In this document: in pieces, positions 23,335 to 34,600 of the stretch
How the letters are laid out: every line of letters starts with the position of its first letter
Position numbering within the stretch: the stretch's first letter is position 1
Source of the DNA: Odontocerum albicorne
Lineage: Eukaryota > Arthropoda > Insecta > Trichoptera > Odontoceridae
DNA length: 64,000 nucleotides
Direction of reading: 5' to 3'
NCBI GenBank assembly: GCA_949825065.1
Contig: OX463859.1
Span: 6,734,217-6,798,216 of the forward strand
Notes under the pieces: model-generated
Seen by the model: the letters and a program-made list of their open reading frames with translations, nothing else
The model's database searches: none
Told to the model about the DNA's origin: nothing
Position numbers and translations under genes: made by a program

Positions 23335-23745
23335 AAAATATGAAGGTAGTGGATGTGGCCATTAGATAAGGTACTTCCCCGCATCTCTGTGTGTTCAGAA
23401 AAGCATAATTAACTTACCAAGGGAAGACGAACTACAAAGAAATCTTTGAAGATCTTCCGATTTATGATAGTAACATATTCGGCTTTAGGTTTAGTGTATT
23501 ATGCTTTAAAAATATTATAAATAAAATATTTGTAAATTGAGTGTAAAAATAGGAAGGTAGTGGCTGCGACCATTAAATAAGGTACTTGTTTGGTATATGT
23601 TCACAAAACAAGTATTTCGCCAAGAAAACTTCAAAATGAAGACCAACTACAAAGAAACCTTTGTAGATCTTCCGATATGTGATAGTTCGGTTATGTGTGA
23701 CACATTCGGTTTTAGGTGTAGTGTATTATGTAGTATTCATATAAC
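23335..23745 (+). repeat. R200 repeat in tandem, + orientation
   Basis: Copies at about 23335-23530 and 23540-23745: tgaaggtagtggatgtggcc attagataaggtacttcccc, cgaactacaaagaaatcttt, gatcttccgatttatgatag taacatattcggctttaggt. Same dimer structure as at 12.7-13.1 kb; a fragment is at 19225-19255. Confidence 0.78.
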
Positions 23746-23774
23746 ATAATTAATTTTGATAAAGTAGGCAAAGA

Positions 23775-23930
23775 GGGCAGGAAGCCAGATTATCCTATCA
23801 TGACACACATTTTTCACAGCTTCTTCATCCATAAACCTTTTCATACAACTCCTATGAGGAGAGAGGTCTTGAGCATATACTCGTATTTTCCTGATGCTCT
23901 CAAAATACTTCCTCTTGGATCTTTAAAAAA
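23775..23930 (-). pseudogene. LINE family A 3' tail fragment
   Basis: On -, cctcataggagttgtatgaa aaggtttatggatgaagaag then atctggcttcctgccctctt tgcc corresponds to RSCMKRFMDEEAVKNV...LPALFA. Ends at the expected stop region. Confidence 0.65.
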
Positions 23931-24082
23931 GAAACAAAAATATTCATCCCCGCAAATCTTCCCTACCTGTTGAGCCACAATGAAGCTTTCATAATAAATA
24001 ACATCATATATTTTATCAACAAAAATAACATTTGTAATAAAAACTCTACATCAATATCGATGATCACCTTTTTAAATTGAAC

Positions 24083-24600
24083 TTGTGGCGGTCGCCCACT
24101 CGAAATACTGTGGGCGTTCATACATACGGTCAATGACCTATGAGATGACCTTCGCACTCATCGACAATCTAAATAGGCAAGTCCGAAGTTCACCCGCCGG
24201 CCATTCAACCCATAGCCGAGCGGACCGCATTCCATACAAGAGAGAGAACGCACCACGGCTGTCTCGCCAGTTCCGTATTTGAATGATACCTACATACAAC
24301 AATTAATCGTTTTGCATTCACAGAAACGAGACGTAGGCATATCGCGAGCGCATTCTCGCGCACATTCTAAAAAGATATAAATACCTACGTTACTAATAAA
24401 ATTGGACTCTCTTTCCGCATTGCGATCTAACGTGTTTTATTATTTATCAACAAATCATCCTCATCATCTCTTCCCTCTAGGATACATATCCTAAAAACTC
24501 ATTCGCTCGCTTAGAGTATATTTATTTTTTAATCTTGTAAGTATTCATTTAGTTTTAAATCGTGTAGTTTAGTTGTAATATAGTTTCACTTCATAGTATG
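24083..24600 (+). mobile_element. Solo LTR-like sequence
   Basis: Starts TGTGGCGGTCGCCCACTCG and contains a promoter-like tataaatacc at about 24376, then taataaaattggactctct and the polyadenylation-like stretch caacaaatcatcctcatcat. It shares order and motifs with the sequence at 51040-51470 on the other strand. No internal retrovirus-like coding region is adjacent. The right boundary is uncertain. Confidence 0.65.
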
Positions 24601-24604
24601 GCAC

Positions 24605-24890
24605 TATGTAGAACGGTGGTGCATAGTTGCGCAGTAACACACTGGACTTCCGTGAGGAACGTCGCAGGTTCAAACCCCGCGCTGTGCTAATTCTCTCGAA
24701 TGACACAGGTATTTTGCTGCCTAGTATTCGGGGTTGTAAATATACCTATGACTTTGGTCATATATGTTATTTAAAAAAAGGAATAAAACATGCCAGGGTA
24801 CTCCGATCGTCTCACTTCGGTGTGCCATAGGATCCAGTACAGCGGTGTGGTCGATGAGTTTGCTGGTGTGCAACGGTCTACTCACTTTAA
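24605..24890 (+). repeat. tRNA-derived SINE S1, most complete copy
   Basis: Full order: gtgcatagttgcgcagtaac, box B caggttcaaaccccgcgctg, ctcgaatgacacaggtattt, atacctatgactttggtcat, catgccagggtactccgatc, ggtgtgccataggatccagt, acagcggtgtggtcgatgag, gtgcaacggtctactcactt. It serves as the local reference, about 285 bp. Confidence 0.85.
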
Positions 24891-24899
24891 AGAGGAGAA

Positions 24900-25275
24900 A
24901 ATATAATAGTAAGGTTTAATGCTGTTGAGATGTGTGCACTAAGGAAAATTCGTGAAGTGTCAATGTATGAAAGAAGGCGTAATGAAAAAGTCGAAACGAA
25001 AAATAAAAAAAATAATTCATGGGTAAAATGAATATTTTAAATAAGATTAAGAAAGAAGCATTAAGAGAGTTTGGACATGTGGAGAGTATGTATGACGAAA
25101 TAATGACTAAGCGAGTATACAAGTCAGAAGTGGAAGACGTAGACCGACAAAATCGTGCATGACGAGATTTATGAATATGGAGGAAACGAAAATTGTGTGG
25201 TTTGATAGAAAAGTTTGGAGATATGTTCTCTCTACTTACCCCGCAAGGGACACGACGTGATTATATGTATGTATG
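24900..25275 (+). pseudogene. LINE family A 3' tail
   Basis: Contains cgagagtttggacatgtgga-like sequence (FGHVESM), vysevedv, and MSTYPARDTT-like ends (ctctctacttaccccgcaag) with frameshifts. Order matches 6760-7300. It follows directly on a SINE (24610-24890). Confidence 0.7.
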
Positions 25276-26199
25276 GATTTTTTTTTAATAGGCATTGCAC
25301 TAAAACTAGTGATGATTTGATTTCCTGTGAAGACTCAATTATGTCTACAAAATTAATTAAGGCGCTTAATCCTGAATTTACCCATCGAGATATAAAATAT
25401 ATCAATATCCGAAAATTCATTTAAGAAGGTCATTCCGCGTGCGAATAGTGTCGCTCTTATAAACTTAATTCGTAAATACGCCACCGAAAACAATCTTAAT
25501 TCACGTTAGCGTAAATAATTATCAGGAACATTGAACAAAAGTTTGTCAGTCAGTTTGCTATTTTTATTTTTAGTAATTTCCTTAACAGGTGGTTTCGCTC
25601 TTATTATGGCACATAAATTTCTCTAGTTCTTCTTTTAAATTTGATTTAATTAATTTGGTCATGCCACGCTTCTCTAGGTCTTCTTAAATTTCTCGCACTT
25701 TATAGAAAGTGCTGAGATAAACGCAAGATAAACACGAGATGTGCTGAAAGAGGTAATAGTTATGTCATCTTATTTTTATTTTACTTCTATTTTGAAAAGT
25801 TTGGTGGCCTGTCTTTTCTGCCTATTTCAATATGGAAACTACGTAATTGTACGCATTTCCTATTGTCAAGCCGTTGATAGAGATAATATTTCAAAGTATT
25901 TTTTCGTCTTTCAGAATCTACAACCGTAAAATAAGAAGTAAATTCTTCTGCCTACCTCGATAAGATAAATACAATATTAGTTATGTAAATAATGATGACG
26001 TATTGATAAGATGTCAAAATAAATTATTGAAAATAAGGCATGATAAACAATGGCATCCCTAATTCGCAAGGTACTATCGTGTATAAAATCAATGATGCGG
26101 TTTTACTATGAAGGACGTTTGAAAATTCAACCTTCGCATATACTTGTACAAGTTATGAAACAAAACACGAAACTATACAGAAGTGTAGTGACATCTATT

Positions 26200-26420
26200 G
26201 AAATTTAAAAATAGCTATGGGGGGTCGAACTGACAGTTTCTCCCTGTTCCTTTCACACAAGGGAGGTGTTTGCTCTCTGACTCGGCAGTGCATTAATGAA
26301 ATACTCTCTCTCTCTCTCTCTTTACTATTATGTAACATATTAGAAAGAGATAGAGAAAGAAATACTCTAATAAGCATACTTACAACTACACTATGGGGCT
26401 TTTGCTCAAATATAGATTGT
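26200..26420 (+). repeat. CT-rich region with (ct)n microsatellite
   Basis: A (ct)9-10 run at about 26303-26321 lies between two short GC-richer pieces: gggtcgaactgacagtttct and ctgactcggcagtgcattaa. The second half has a gagataga run, so the stretch can form a partial stem. No gene recognised. Confidence 0.6.
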
Positions 26421-26794
26421 GAGATTGAATTGTAAAAAAAGTTATGACAATTTTCAACAGATGGCATTTATACAATATATTAAATTAACTCGAAGTATTA
26501 CATTGTATTTTAAATGTAAAATATTTATGTCAAATATTATTTTATTTTCAAACGAATATATATATTTTTTTACAAGTTACGTATTTTTCTGCAAATCGGG
26601 ATACGTCTTATGAACCAAAAAGGGTGTCTGACAGTCCGAAGATAGGTAATACGTGATAATAGATCCCTGCAGAAAATAATTTAAACTACCAAAATAAATA
26701 TAAACACTTATTAAATATGTATGTTACATACATTCACTTTTTTACCTATGCATGTAATTCATTTTATTGACTGTATATACATTTTTTATATTTT

Positions 26795-26954
26795 TTTATT
26801 CACGGGAAGCTGCGTGTTGGATGGTATCAAACATTACTTGGTTTTTGAAGAGAGTAAAGCAATATTTAATAATACGAAAAATGACAGTAACGACAGTGCC
26901 GAGACAAGTGAAGATGAACTAAATGCTGCTGCTATAAGTTATGGTAATAATTAA
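26795..26954 (+). CDS. Possible terminal exon of an unidentified gene
   Basis: After a long T-rich tract and cacgggaag, the frame reads CVLDGIKHYLVFEESKAIFN then an acidic Asn/Asp/Ser/Glu-rich tail (DSNDSAETSEDELNAAAISY) ending in TAA at 26954. Composition and a T-rich tract before an AG fit a 3' coding exon. No upstream exon or domain is recognisable. It could be chance. Confidence 0.25.
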
Positions 26955-27029
26955 AATTAAGATTTTGTAAATATTTCTGTTTATTCTTTTCTAAAATATG
27001 TCTTATAAAATTGGAATGTGTCTTATGCA

Positions 27030-28113
27030 AGGTGACCCAATAAGAGCGCCGGATTTAGTTTAGTTTTTTTAATTAAACACGTTATTTATTCGAAAAGTGA
27101 TAATATTTTTAGTTCGTTGTTAAGTACAAATATTGTGATTATGTATGAAATAAAATGTCAGATAAATGCGCACCACAACTCTGCTGGCAAACCCTTGCTC
27201 TTTTGATGAAATTTAAGATAACATCGTTGCATAATTGTGGGTTGATTGAAGCAATAACACGTTGGATATCCGCCTTAAGCTTAGGATTTTTTATGGCTTA
27301 TTGTTATATACCAAGCGTCGGCAAACTTTTTTGGCTGCGGGTCAAAATCAACCACAATGTGAATATTAAAGGGACGTTTGGGTCAGTGATATTTTCATTT
27401 TAAAACAGTCTTTTAGTGAATAATAAGAAACATTTTATTAAGAAAATAATTACAATACTCTTTTAAAGTTTAATTATTATTATAAAAACTAATCAAATTC
27501 TAATTATTATAAAAACAAACATAGTTGAATGAACTTTATTTGTAAACGTTCTCTTCGATATTAATGGCTCCCCTGATGTTGAACTTGTGACGTCAATTTA
27601 GTCAAGTCTGGTCTGGTGTATAGTCAGTCGTTTTAAAACGAATACAAGCATCTGAATTTTTGGTAGTTAACCTGCTCCTGTTCTTGCTTAAAATAAATTT
27701 CATTTGTGAAAATATTTGCTCACATTTATAAGTTGAACCGAATGTGGACAAAATGGCAAAGCCAATTTTTCGGAACTAAAGTGGGTCACTTGAAATTAGT
27801 AAATGGGTCACTCGGTGACCCGCGGGTCATAGGTTGCCGACCCCTGGTATATACATTCGACTTAAAAACACGACTTAAAGAAATAAGTCGTATAGTTTTA
27901 AATCATACGATCTTGCTGGCCGAATTTATTGAGATTACACAACCTGGAAATTTATGAGTTTTAACAATAGTAACGCGTTGTTCTTTCGTGTTTACCGTTC
28001 CATATTTACTAATCGTAAGATTGACAGATGGCACATATGATTTTTTTAGAGCTGCCAACCTTATAAAAAAAATGGCGCGAAATTTAAATCCTTCATTCTT
28101 ATTGGGACACCCT
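27030..28113 (-). mobile_element. Tc1/mariner-superfamily element split by a hAT
   Basis: Outer ends read aggtgacccaataagagcgc and attgggacaccct, inverted repeats shared with remnants at 39.1 and 47.6 kb. The - strand near 27160-27300 retains a C-terminal transposase fragment. The far part near 27850-28080 (aagaacaacgcgttac, the cagatggcacatatga block) matches the other copies. A hAT occupies 27312-27846. Confidence 0.75.
27312..27846 (-). mobile_element. hAT element remnant
   Basis: The right terminus on - is CAGGGGTCGGCAACC and the left end reads CAAGCGTCGGCAAAC, a classic hAT inverted repeat. The 8-bp flanks are TTATATAC (27304-27311) and GTATATAC (27847-27854). The - strand at about 27722-27540 encodes CEQIFSQMKFILSKNRSRLT, the hAT C-terminal dimerisation region, followed by frameshifts. 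It is defective. Confidence 0.85.
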
Positions 28114-28299
28114 ATTCAAAAACTGCGTGCGGTTTGTACAAAATAGGCCCATTTATATTATTTATTATTAATTTATTGTCATATCGTAGACGTGATTAAT
28201 AATTTTTTAATGCTAATACAGAATATTAAAAAAAATGGAATTGAAAACTAAATAAAATTGAAAAATATATAAGCACACAAAGTTTTGAAGCTTTTACTT

Positions 28300-28710
28300 C
28301 TTGATATATATTGTATATGGGGTGACAATGTATGGCAGAATACGGAATCAAGTGATTAGGGATGAATGTGAACATAGGTTCATATGTTGAGTAACATGAA
28401 GAAGAGCACTTTGAGATGGTTTGGGCATGTGGAACGAATAAATGAAGAAATATTAACACAATAAATATACAGTGCAAATTTTAGTGAAGGCGTGGCCATG
28501 AGAGACCAAAGAAAATATGCTTGAATCAAGTATATGACATTTTGAAATAAGGAAAGGTAAAAAGTCAAATAAATCGTAGGAGCTGTATGAGAAGGTGTAT
28601 GGATCGGAAATAGGGTGCCAAGACAGGAAAATCCTTCGCGATAGGCCCTCTCTTCTTTTTGCCTACCCTGATAGGGAGACGGCGTGATGGTATATGGAAT
28701 ACATATGTAC
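28300..28710 (+). pseudogene. LINE family A 3' tail
   Basis: gggtgacaatgtatggcaga, then MLSNMKKSTLRWFGHVERIN in frame at about 28384, WLESSI-like, and cctaccctgatagggagacg gcgtgatggtat. Ends just before the pogo-like element. Confidence 0.78.
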
Positions 28711-28974
28711 ATGGTATATAGCAGGTAGTTTTATATGGATGCGAGTCAGGGAGTATTAATGCCAAGTCCGACCTAAATACCAAATACAGGTATCCCTCGT
28801 TTTACGTGATTAATCGATTCTACAAAAAATCGCGTAAATAAAAAAACACGTTAAGTAAATTAATTTTAATATGCGTAAGACGTGAATTGGTTCTGAATGG
28901 AAAAAAGTATCCCGAAGATCGTTTTTTTTATTTTCAATTCAAAATCTACATGGCTTATTATTTTCAATCGGGTT

Positions 28975-30112
28975 ACGAATCAACCGGGTCTGGAAGATTA
29001 CGAATTAACTAAGGTATATCTAGCTAATCATTCAATCGGGTTACATATCAACCGTGCTCTTTCTAGCTAATCATTCAATCGGGTCATGGATCAACTGTAA
29101 TTTATCTAGCTAATTATTCAATCGGATCACGGATCAATTGTCTATCTATAGTTCAGAATATCTAGAATGAGTCGTGAGGCGTTTTAAACGTCATGTCTCA
29201 AAGGGATGGGGTAAAATCGTTTTTTTTTACATATCGAATAGTTTTTTTATAAATCGAAAAATTGTTTTTCTCTAAACTGACGTTTTAATTCCTAATTTTC
29301 ATTATACTGACTTTCTAATGTATTGTATGATTTGTATCTATCTTTAAATATGCCAAGATCCTCAATTAATTAATACTAATTACGAACATTTCATTTTAGG
29401 TATAAAAAAATCGAAAATCCAATTATCGAATACCCCATCCCTAGCCAATGCAGACTAACGTAGTGACTTTTGACAAACGTCACCAAATATTATTTGATTT
29501 TAACAAACTGACATATTTTTGCTAATTTGTAACAAGATGTATTTATTTGTCATTTTTGTTATTTTTTTGTAATGTATTTACCTAAATAACTTGCTATTTA
29601 TTAGAATCGAGGCTTATATTAAAGTAGATAAAATAATTAAAATTACTGAACGTCGTTACAAGGTTGTATTGGGGCAAATTTTTGAGCGGTCACACGACTC
29701 ATCCTAGATTTTCTGAACTATAGCTAATCATTCAATCGGGTTACGGATCAACTGTGGTCTATCTAGCTAATCATTCAACCGGTCTATGGATCAACTGTTG
29801 TCTATCTAGTCACTCATTCAATCGGGTTACAGATCAACTGTGGTCTATCTAGCTAATCATCAATCGGGTTACGGATCAACTGCCGTCTATCTAGTTACTC
29901 ATTCAATTGGGTTACAGATCAACTGTGGTCTATCTAGCTAATCATCAATCGGGTTACGGATTAACTGCCGTCTATCTAGTTACTCATTCAATCGGGTTAC
30001 AGATCAACTATGGTCTATCTAGCTAATCATCAATCGGGTTACGGATCAACTGCCGTCTATCTAGTTACTCATTCAATTGGGTTATGTTATAAATCAACTT
30101 TGGTCTATTTTG
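28975..30112 (+). repeat. About 43-bp tandem array interrupted by a MITE
   Basis: Units of the form ctagctaatcattcaatcgg, gttacggatcaactgtggtctat occur at 28975-29146 and again at 29723-30112, with the MITE (29147-29722) between. In the right block two unit variants (ctaatcat- and ctagttactcattcaat-) alternate, giving a dimeric higher-order period. Confidence 0.85.
29147..29722. mobile_element. MITE with TATAGTTCAG ends (copy 1, interrupted)
   Basis: Left end tatagttcagaatatctaga and right end tctagattttctgaactata. The central part (attagaatcgaggcttatat near 29600) matches copies at 37586 and 42719. About 350 bp of extra sequence sits near the left arm (29185-29540), beginning gtcatgtctcaaagggatgg, so this copy carries its own insertion. 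It is inserted in the 43-bp array. Confidence 0.8.
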
Positions 30113-30339
30113 TTAATATTTTTTCTGCTTGAAGGCTGCTGATAGGCAAGTACATGATTTTCAGTTGTTTTTTTTAAATTGTCATGAGTGAGTTGACGCA
30201 GATTTTTTATCTCCATGAGGTAGATTAAATAATGCACACTTCGAAAAAATTAATGACGCTACCCACGTAACTGAATTGCTAATATAGTGATTGTGAAATT
30301 AAAACCACTTTTTTATGTCAGTTGTATAGGATCTTCCAG

Positions 30340-30640
30340 CGTTGTAAAGCGTGGTTTGGTTTATGAATGTTTCGAAAACTTTGCAGTTTTCATCCTCAGG
30401 GCTTGTTTGTAGTTGAGACAGACCCATGCGTTCACGTTACGGTTGATACTCTGCTGTAGGTCAAGCGGTATTCGATGCGCATCTGCTTAAGTCCAAGTTG
30501 GCCATAAGCAGATGCGCATCGAATACCGCTGCGAACAAACCCTGAAGATGAAAACTGCAACATTTTCGAAACATCAGCATCATAATACAAACCCCGTGGT
30601 ACAACACTCCGAAAGACATTATCATATACAGCTGACACGA
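30340..30640. mobile_element. Foldback element with long central stem
   Basis: The core stem agcggtattcgatgcgcatc (30463-30488) pairs with gatgcgcatcgaataccgct (30506-30531) across a short loop. The outer parts (gaatgtttcgaaaactttgc on the left; gcaacattttcgaaacat on the right) also pair. The whole behaves as a roughly 150-bp-arm palindrome ending near accccgtggtac. Confidence 0.82.
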
Positions 30641-31483
30641 CGAACTGCATGTCTCAAAACATCGGAATTTTACACATTTTTTTATTTTATTAAAATCGCG
30701 TATAACGAGGAATGCCTGTACAATACTCTAACCATAAAATTTCGTCATTTGTATTCAGAATCGAGCCTTATACGCTCCAAACTTTAAAGTGACGTAATGA
30801 AACCACGTGACCGGAATATTTAAAGCTAGGACAAATTTGTATGAGATTTCTTATTCAGAGTCCGACCTAAATACTTGTACATGCGCAGTGTGAACTCGTC
30901 GCTTTGAAGGCATCGAAAATTGCTGTCAAAATATTACAAAGAAGGGTTTTTGTGTGTTTTTTATTGTTTAATAATCCAGAAGTGTATTTTCAACAATCTT
31001 TAAAGATTTATATTAAAGCCTGTTAATATTTTGTGTTCGATATAGTAAAATTGACAGTTATTTCGATGAGTTTGTTTGATATGTTGTGTAATCTATGTCC
31101 AATTCGCGAGCTTAGCTATTAAGCGGTATATACGAGATATTAACATTCTTGTGTAGTTGTACATGTATATATTATTTTTAAGTAATAGAATTTAGAAAAA
31201 AAACTTAAAAGAAATATCGAATTCAGAAACCTTCCTCGATGTCTTTTCCAGTAAGAAGATAGTTTACGGTCTGTGACACGCACGCCATTGCGACAACAGC
31301 TACGGAATATTTCTTTCTCTCTCTTTCTTGAAACGTTGCGAGAGGGACAGAGTCATAAATCAGCGCTCTCACATATAATACGTGCATTTGAACTAAGAAT
31401 TTACGCGCGTAATTTAGTATATTTTGACAGTTCAGTAGTGGATAATCATAAAATACAATATGATGTACAATTGTTTTATTAAA

Positions 31484-31654
31484 ATGGAAGGCAGAAAATT
31501 CTTCTCGAAAAGTGAAAAAGCTTGTTTAATTGAATTGATTAAAGAATATAGTGTTATTACAACAGTTTCTTCTAACAGTGTTCAAATTCAACGTCGTAAG
31601 GAAGCTTGGGTGAAGTTGGCGGAAAAATTTAATAGCATCGAGGGCAATGAAAAG
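31484..31654 (+). CDS. MSANT gene exon 1
   Basis: Encodes residues 1-57: a basic start, the FSKSEKACLIELIKEY first helix, then RRKEAWVKLAEKFNSIEG, the conserved Trp-containing second helix of Myb/SANT-like domains. It ends in phase 0 at AAG followed by gtaaat, a good donor. Left unspliced, the frame reaches a stop at about 31681, as expected if translation ran into an intron. Confidence 0.75.
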
Positions 31655-34600
31655 GTAAATATTTCTAACGTGTATGTATAATAAATAACCTAGTTTTTTT
31701 TTGTTGTTAAAATATTTATTTTGTTTCGACTTTGGATCGATCTTCCTGGCTCAATCAGATGTGCTTTATTAATATTTAATGAAATACTGAAGAAGCATTA
31801 TTTATCTCAAAATATTTCTTTATTTTGAATGTTTTATTTTTTTATTTGATAAGGTAAAATTAAATATTAAATTAAATTTTCATCAACGGTACAATGTATT
31901 GTAACTTATAAAATTATTGAAAAAACATAGAAAGTGCTTAATTTACAATATTTAGAAAACATTCTTAAAGTAAAAAAAAACTATTTAACGAAACCAAATA
32001 AAAAGACAAATCAATGCAATAAAATAATGCATAAGTAAGCAAGTGTATATATAAATACCATCACACCATTTCCCTGTTGGGGTAGGCAGAGAGGACTGAG
32101 CACCATACTTTCCTATCTCGACATACATCCTTAGCCTCTTCTACTTCCATACACTTTCTCATACAACGTCTGACTATGTTTCCTTCTTTCAGAATATCAT
32201 TCATACTTTCCTTGGTCTTACTCTGATACACCTTCCACTCACATATGCATGTATCTGTTTTGCTAGTCTTTCTTAATTCATTCGTTCTTCATGCCCAAAC
32301 CATCTCAGGATGCTCTTTTTAATACACGTCAGAGTCATTTAAATGCACACCTAGTAAGGGGAGATTGTTTATTGACTCATTTAAATACACGCCTAGTAAA
32401 CGTAGATTGTTTATTGACTCATTTTAATACACGCCTAGTAAGCGGAGATTGTTTATTGACTCATTTTAATACACACCTAGTAAGCGGAGATTGTTTATTG
32501 ACTCATTTTAATACACGCCTAGTAAGCGGAGATTGTTTATTGACTCATTTTAATATACGCCTAGTAAGCGGAGATTGTTTATTGACACATTTTAATACAC
32601 ACTTAGTATTGAAATGAATTAATAAACAAACCGCTTCAAAGTATTCTTATTCATCTTACTTAAGACATCAGTTTTAAGTTCACATTCATCCCTAATCATT
32701 TCATTCCATGTTCTGTCATACATACAACATAATCACTCCAGACATAATCACACATTTTTTAATAACAATTTATGGCATGGAAATAAAATCTTTATTGCCA
32801 AGTTTATATTTTTTTCCCTTTACGAAGAGAGTTTATTTTTTCCTTTGGTATGGCCCTCTCGGTGTGAAAAAAACCTTCCCAGGATAACTTCAAAATCTTT
32901 GCCTATTGTACCAGATAACTTCTTCCTGCTTGAACTATACCACCATCCAGTGTGGAGACACAAACGGCACCTCTATAAAAAGAAAATTCAACAACCAAAC
33001 ACGAAAAAAAGTATGCTCAAAGCTCTAATGAAAACGTCAAACCGTCCCACTGATAGGTCCCCCGTCCCACCGATAGGTCCCCCGTCATTCTTATGTATGT
33101 TTATAACTGCCAGAAGAAAAAAAACATGAGGCGCTTTTTATTCAATGGCAACTTATACAAAAAGATTGTTCCAAACCATGGAGAAAAAAACAATGCTTTT
33201 AATATCTACGAGTATGGCTAAAGCATTTTTTCTTTTTTTTTTTTCAGCGATCTATGATCCAATTAAAAAAATGCTGGGACAACATAAAATCAATGAGAAA
33301 GCGGAAGATGGCAAAGGAGAAAATGGAAAGAGTGAAGACTGATGGAGCAACATTATCTCCATTATTATCCGTGTCAACAAGTAGTGCCGATGACCCAATT
33401 AATACGTCCACAGACAAAGGTGCCATTGACAGTGACTTTCAATATATCCATGAAGGTAAAGATGAATGTATCATTTACTTTATAACAGAAAAACCTTTAA
33501 CATAAATAATAATTTAAATAAAAATTACTTCAAATGTTGTATATATCATAATGCCATAATATATTGGTTCAAATTGGTTTTCACACTCCAGCTAGAGACA
33601 CAAGAAACCTTTTATCAATTCAAATAACATTTTTCTAACAGCAGTTGCATGTTTTAACTGATCAATCGTCAGAATGCAAGAATTGGATAAACTCAATGGA
33701 TATTTTTAATGTAGAAGTTGGTGAGTTCAGAAAGTTCTCTGGCATTTCCATAATTTTAGGTCTGGTCTGGGAGACTGGTTATTCCATTTGTCATAAGTAT
33801 TTTTTGTGTTATTTGCCCTACTATTTAGCATTCTTGTTACCCTCGAGAGATTTAACATTTTTTCTTCTCATTTTTTTTATTGTTAATATTTTTTTTTTAA
33901 TTTCTATGTTGTACTATACATTCTGATTTTCATTCATTGTATTTTGAAAGATATAGATATATCATGAATTGTTAGTTTTATTTTCACCATGAACGAAACA
34001 GGAAGGATAATAACAAGGTGTTTAAGAGAAATACGAGTGGAGAAAATATACCAATTGATCAGTATCACCACAACTGAGACCCATAGAAGTGTTGTAGTTT
34101 TCATAGAATGAACAAAATAAGTCCAGGATCCAAGACACCTCTTATATGATCACCAGCCAACAATATTGATTTTGAAATTCAGGAATAGTTTCATGTAGAG
34201 TGTGGGCAAGAACTGACAATTCCTCCGAATAAAGTGCATTTTCTAAAGTGGAGAGAATACCTGATGACTTGAAGGAGCTCTTGGAAAAAATGCCAGTTAG
34301 AGACCATGGCCTACTTAGAAAGTATTGAATAGACTAGATGTAAGATATACAGAAATATAATTTCTTATATACAAAGTATACCAATACAGAAATGAGTTTC
34401 TTGAACGAAAGTAGAATAGAATGTGATTTTTTTATCACTTTGCACGGATTTCTCCTGTTACGTAAAGATGATCTGCTTCTAGTTAGCTTATTCATAAGGA
34501 AGAATATTAGTTAGGATTCTTTTCATACTGTTAGACGGTGCCGATAATATATTCACACTGTCATTCAGCTGATTAAATATCTCTATACCACGCGTGACTA

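Larger units (their letters stand above)
28787..30718. mobile_element. pogo/Tigger-like element with nested repeats
   Basis: TIRs CAGGTATCCCTCGTTTTACG and, at the right on -, CAGGCATTCCTCGTTATACG. TA lies on each side (28785-28786, 30719-30720). This is the pogo/Tigger type of terminus. No transposase is recognisable. The 1932-bp interior is taken up by a roughly 43-bp array, a MITE and a foldback. Confidence 0.7.

Noticed and set aside
32291..32617. 108-codon frame with HFNTRLVSGDCLLT repeats
   Set aside because: 42-bp array inside a LINE on the other strand; not a gene.
33642..33720. Extra exon of the MSANT gene between exon 2 and the cassettes
   Set aside because: It begins in phase 0, but exon 2 ends in phase 1; both AG choices give an immediate stop in the required frame.
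34010..34340. Possible transposase coding region in intron 3
   Set aside because: Several stops in every frame and no recognisable catalytic motif.
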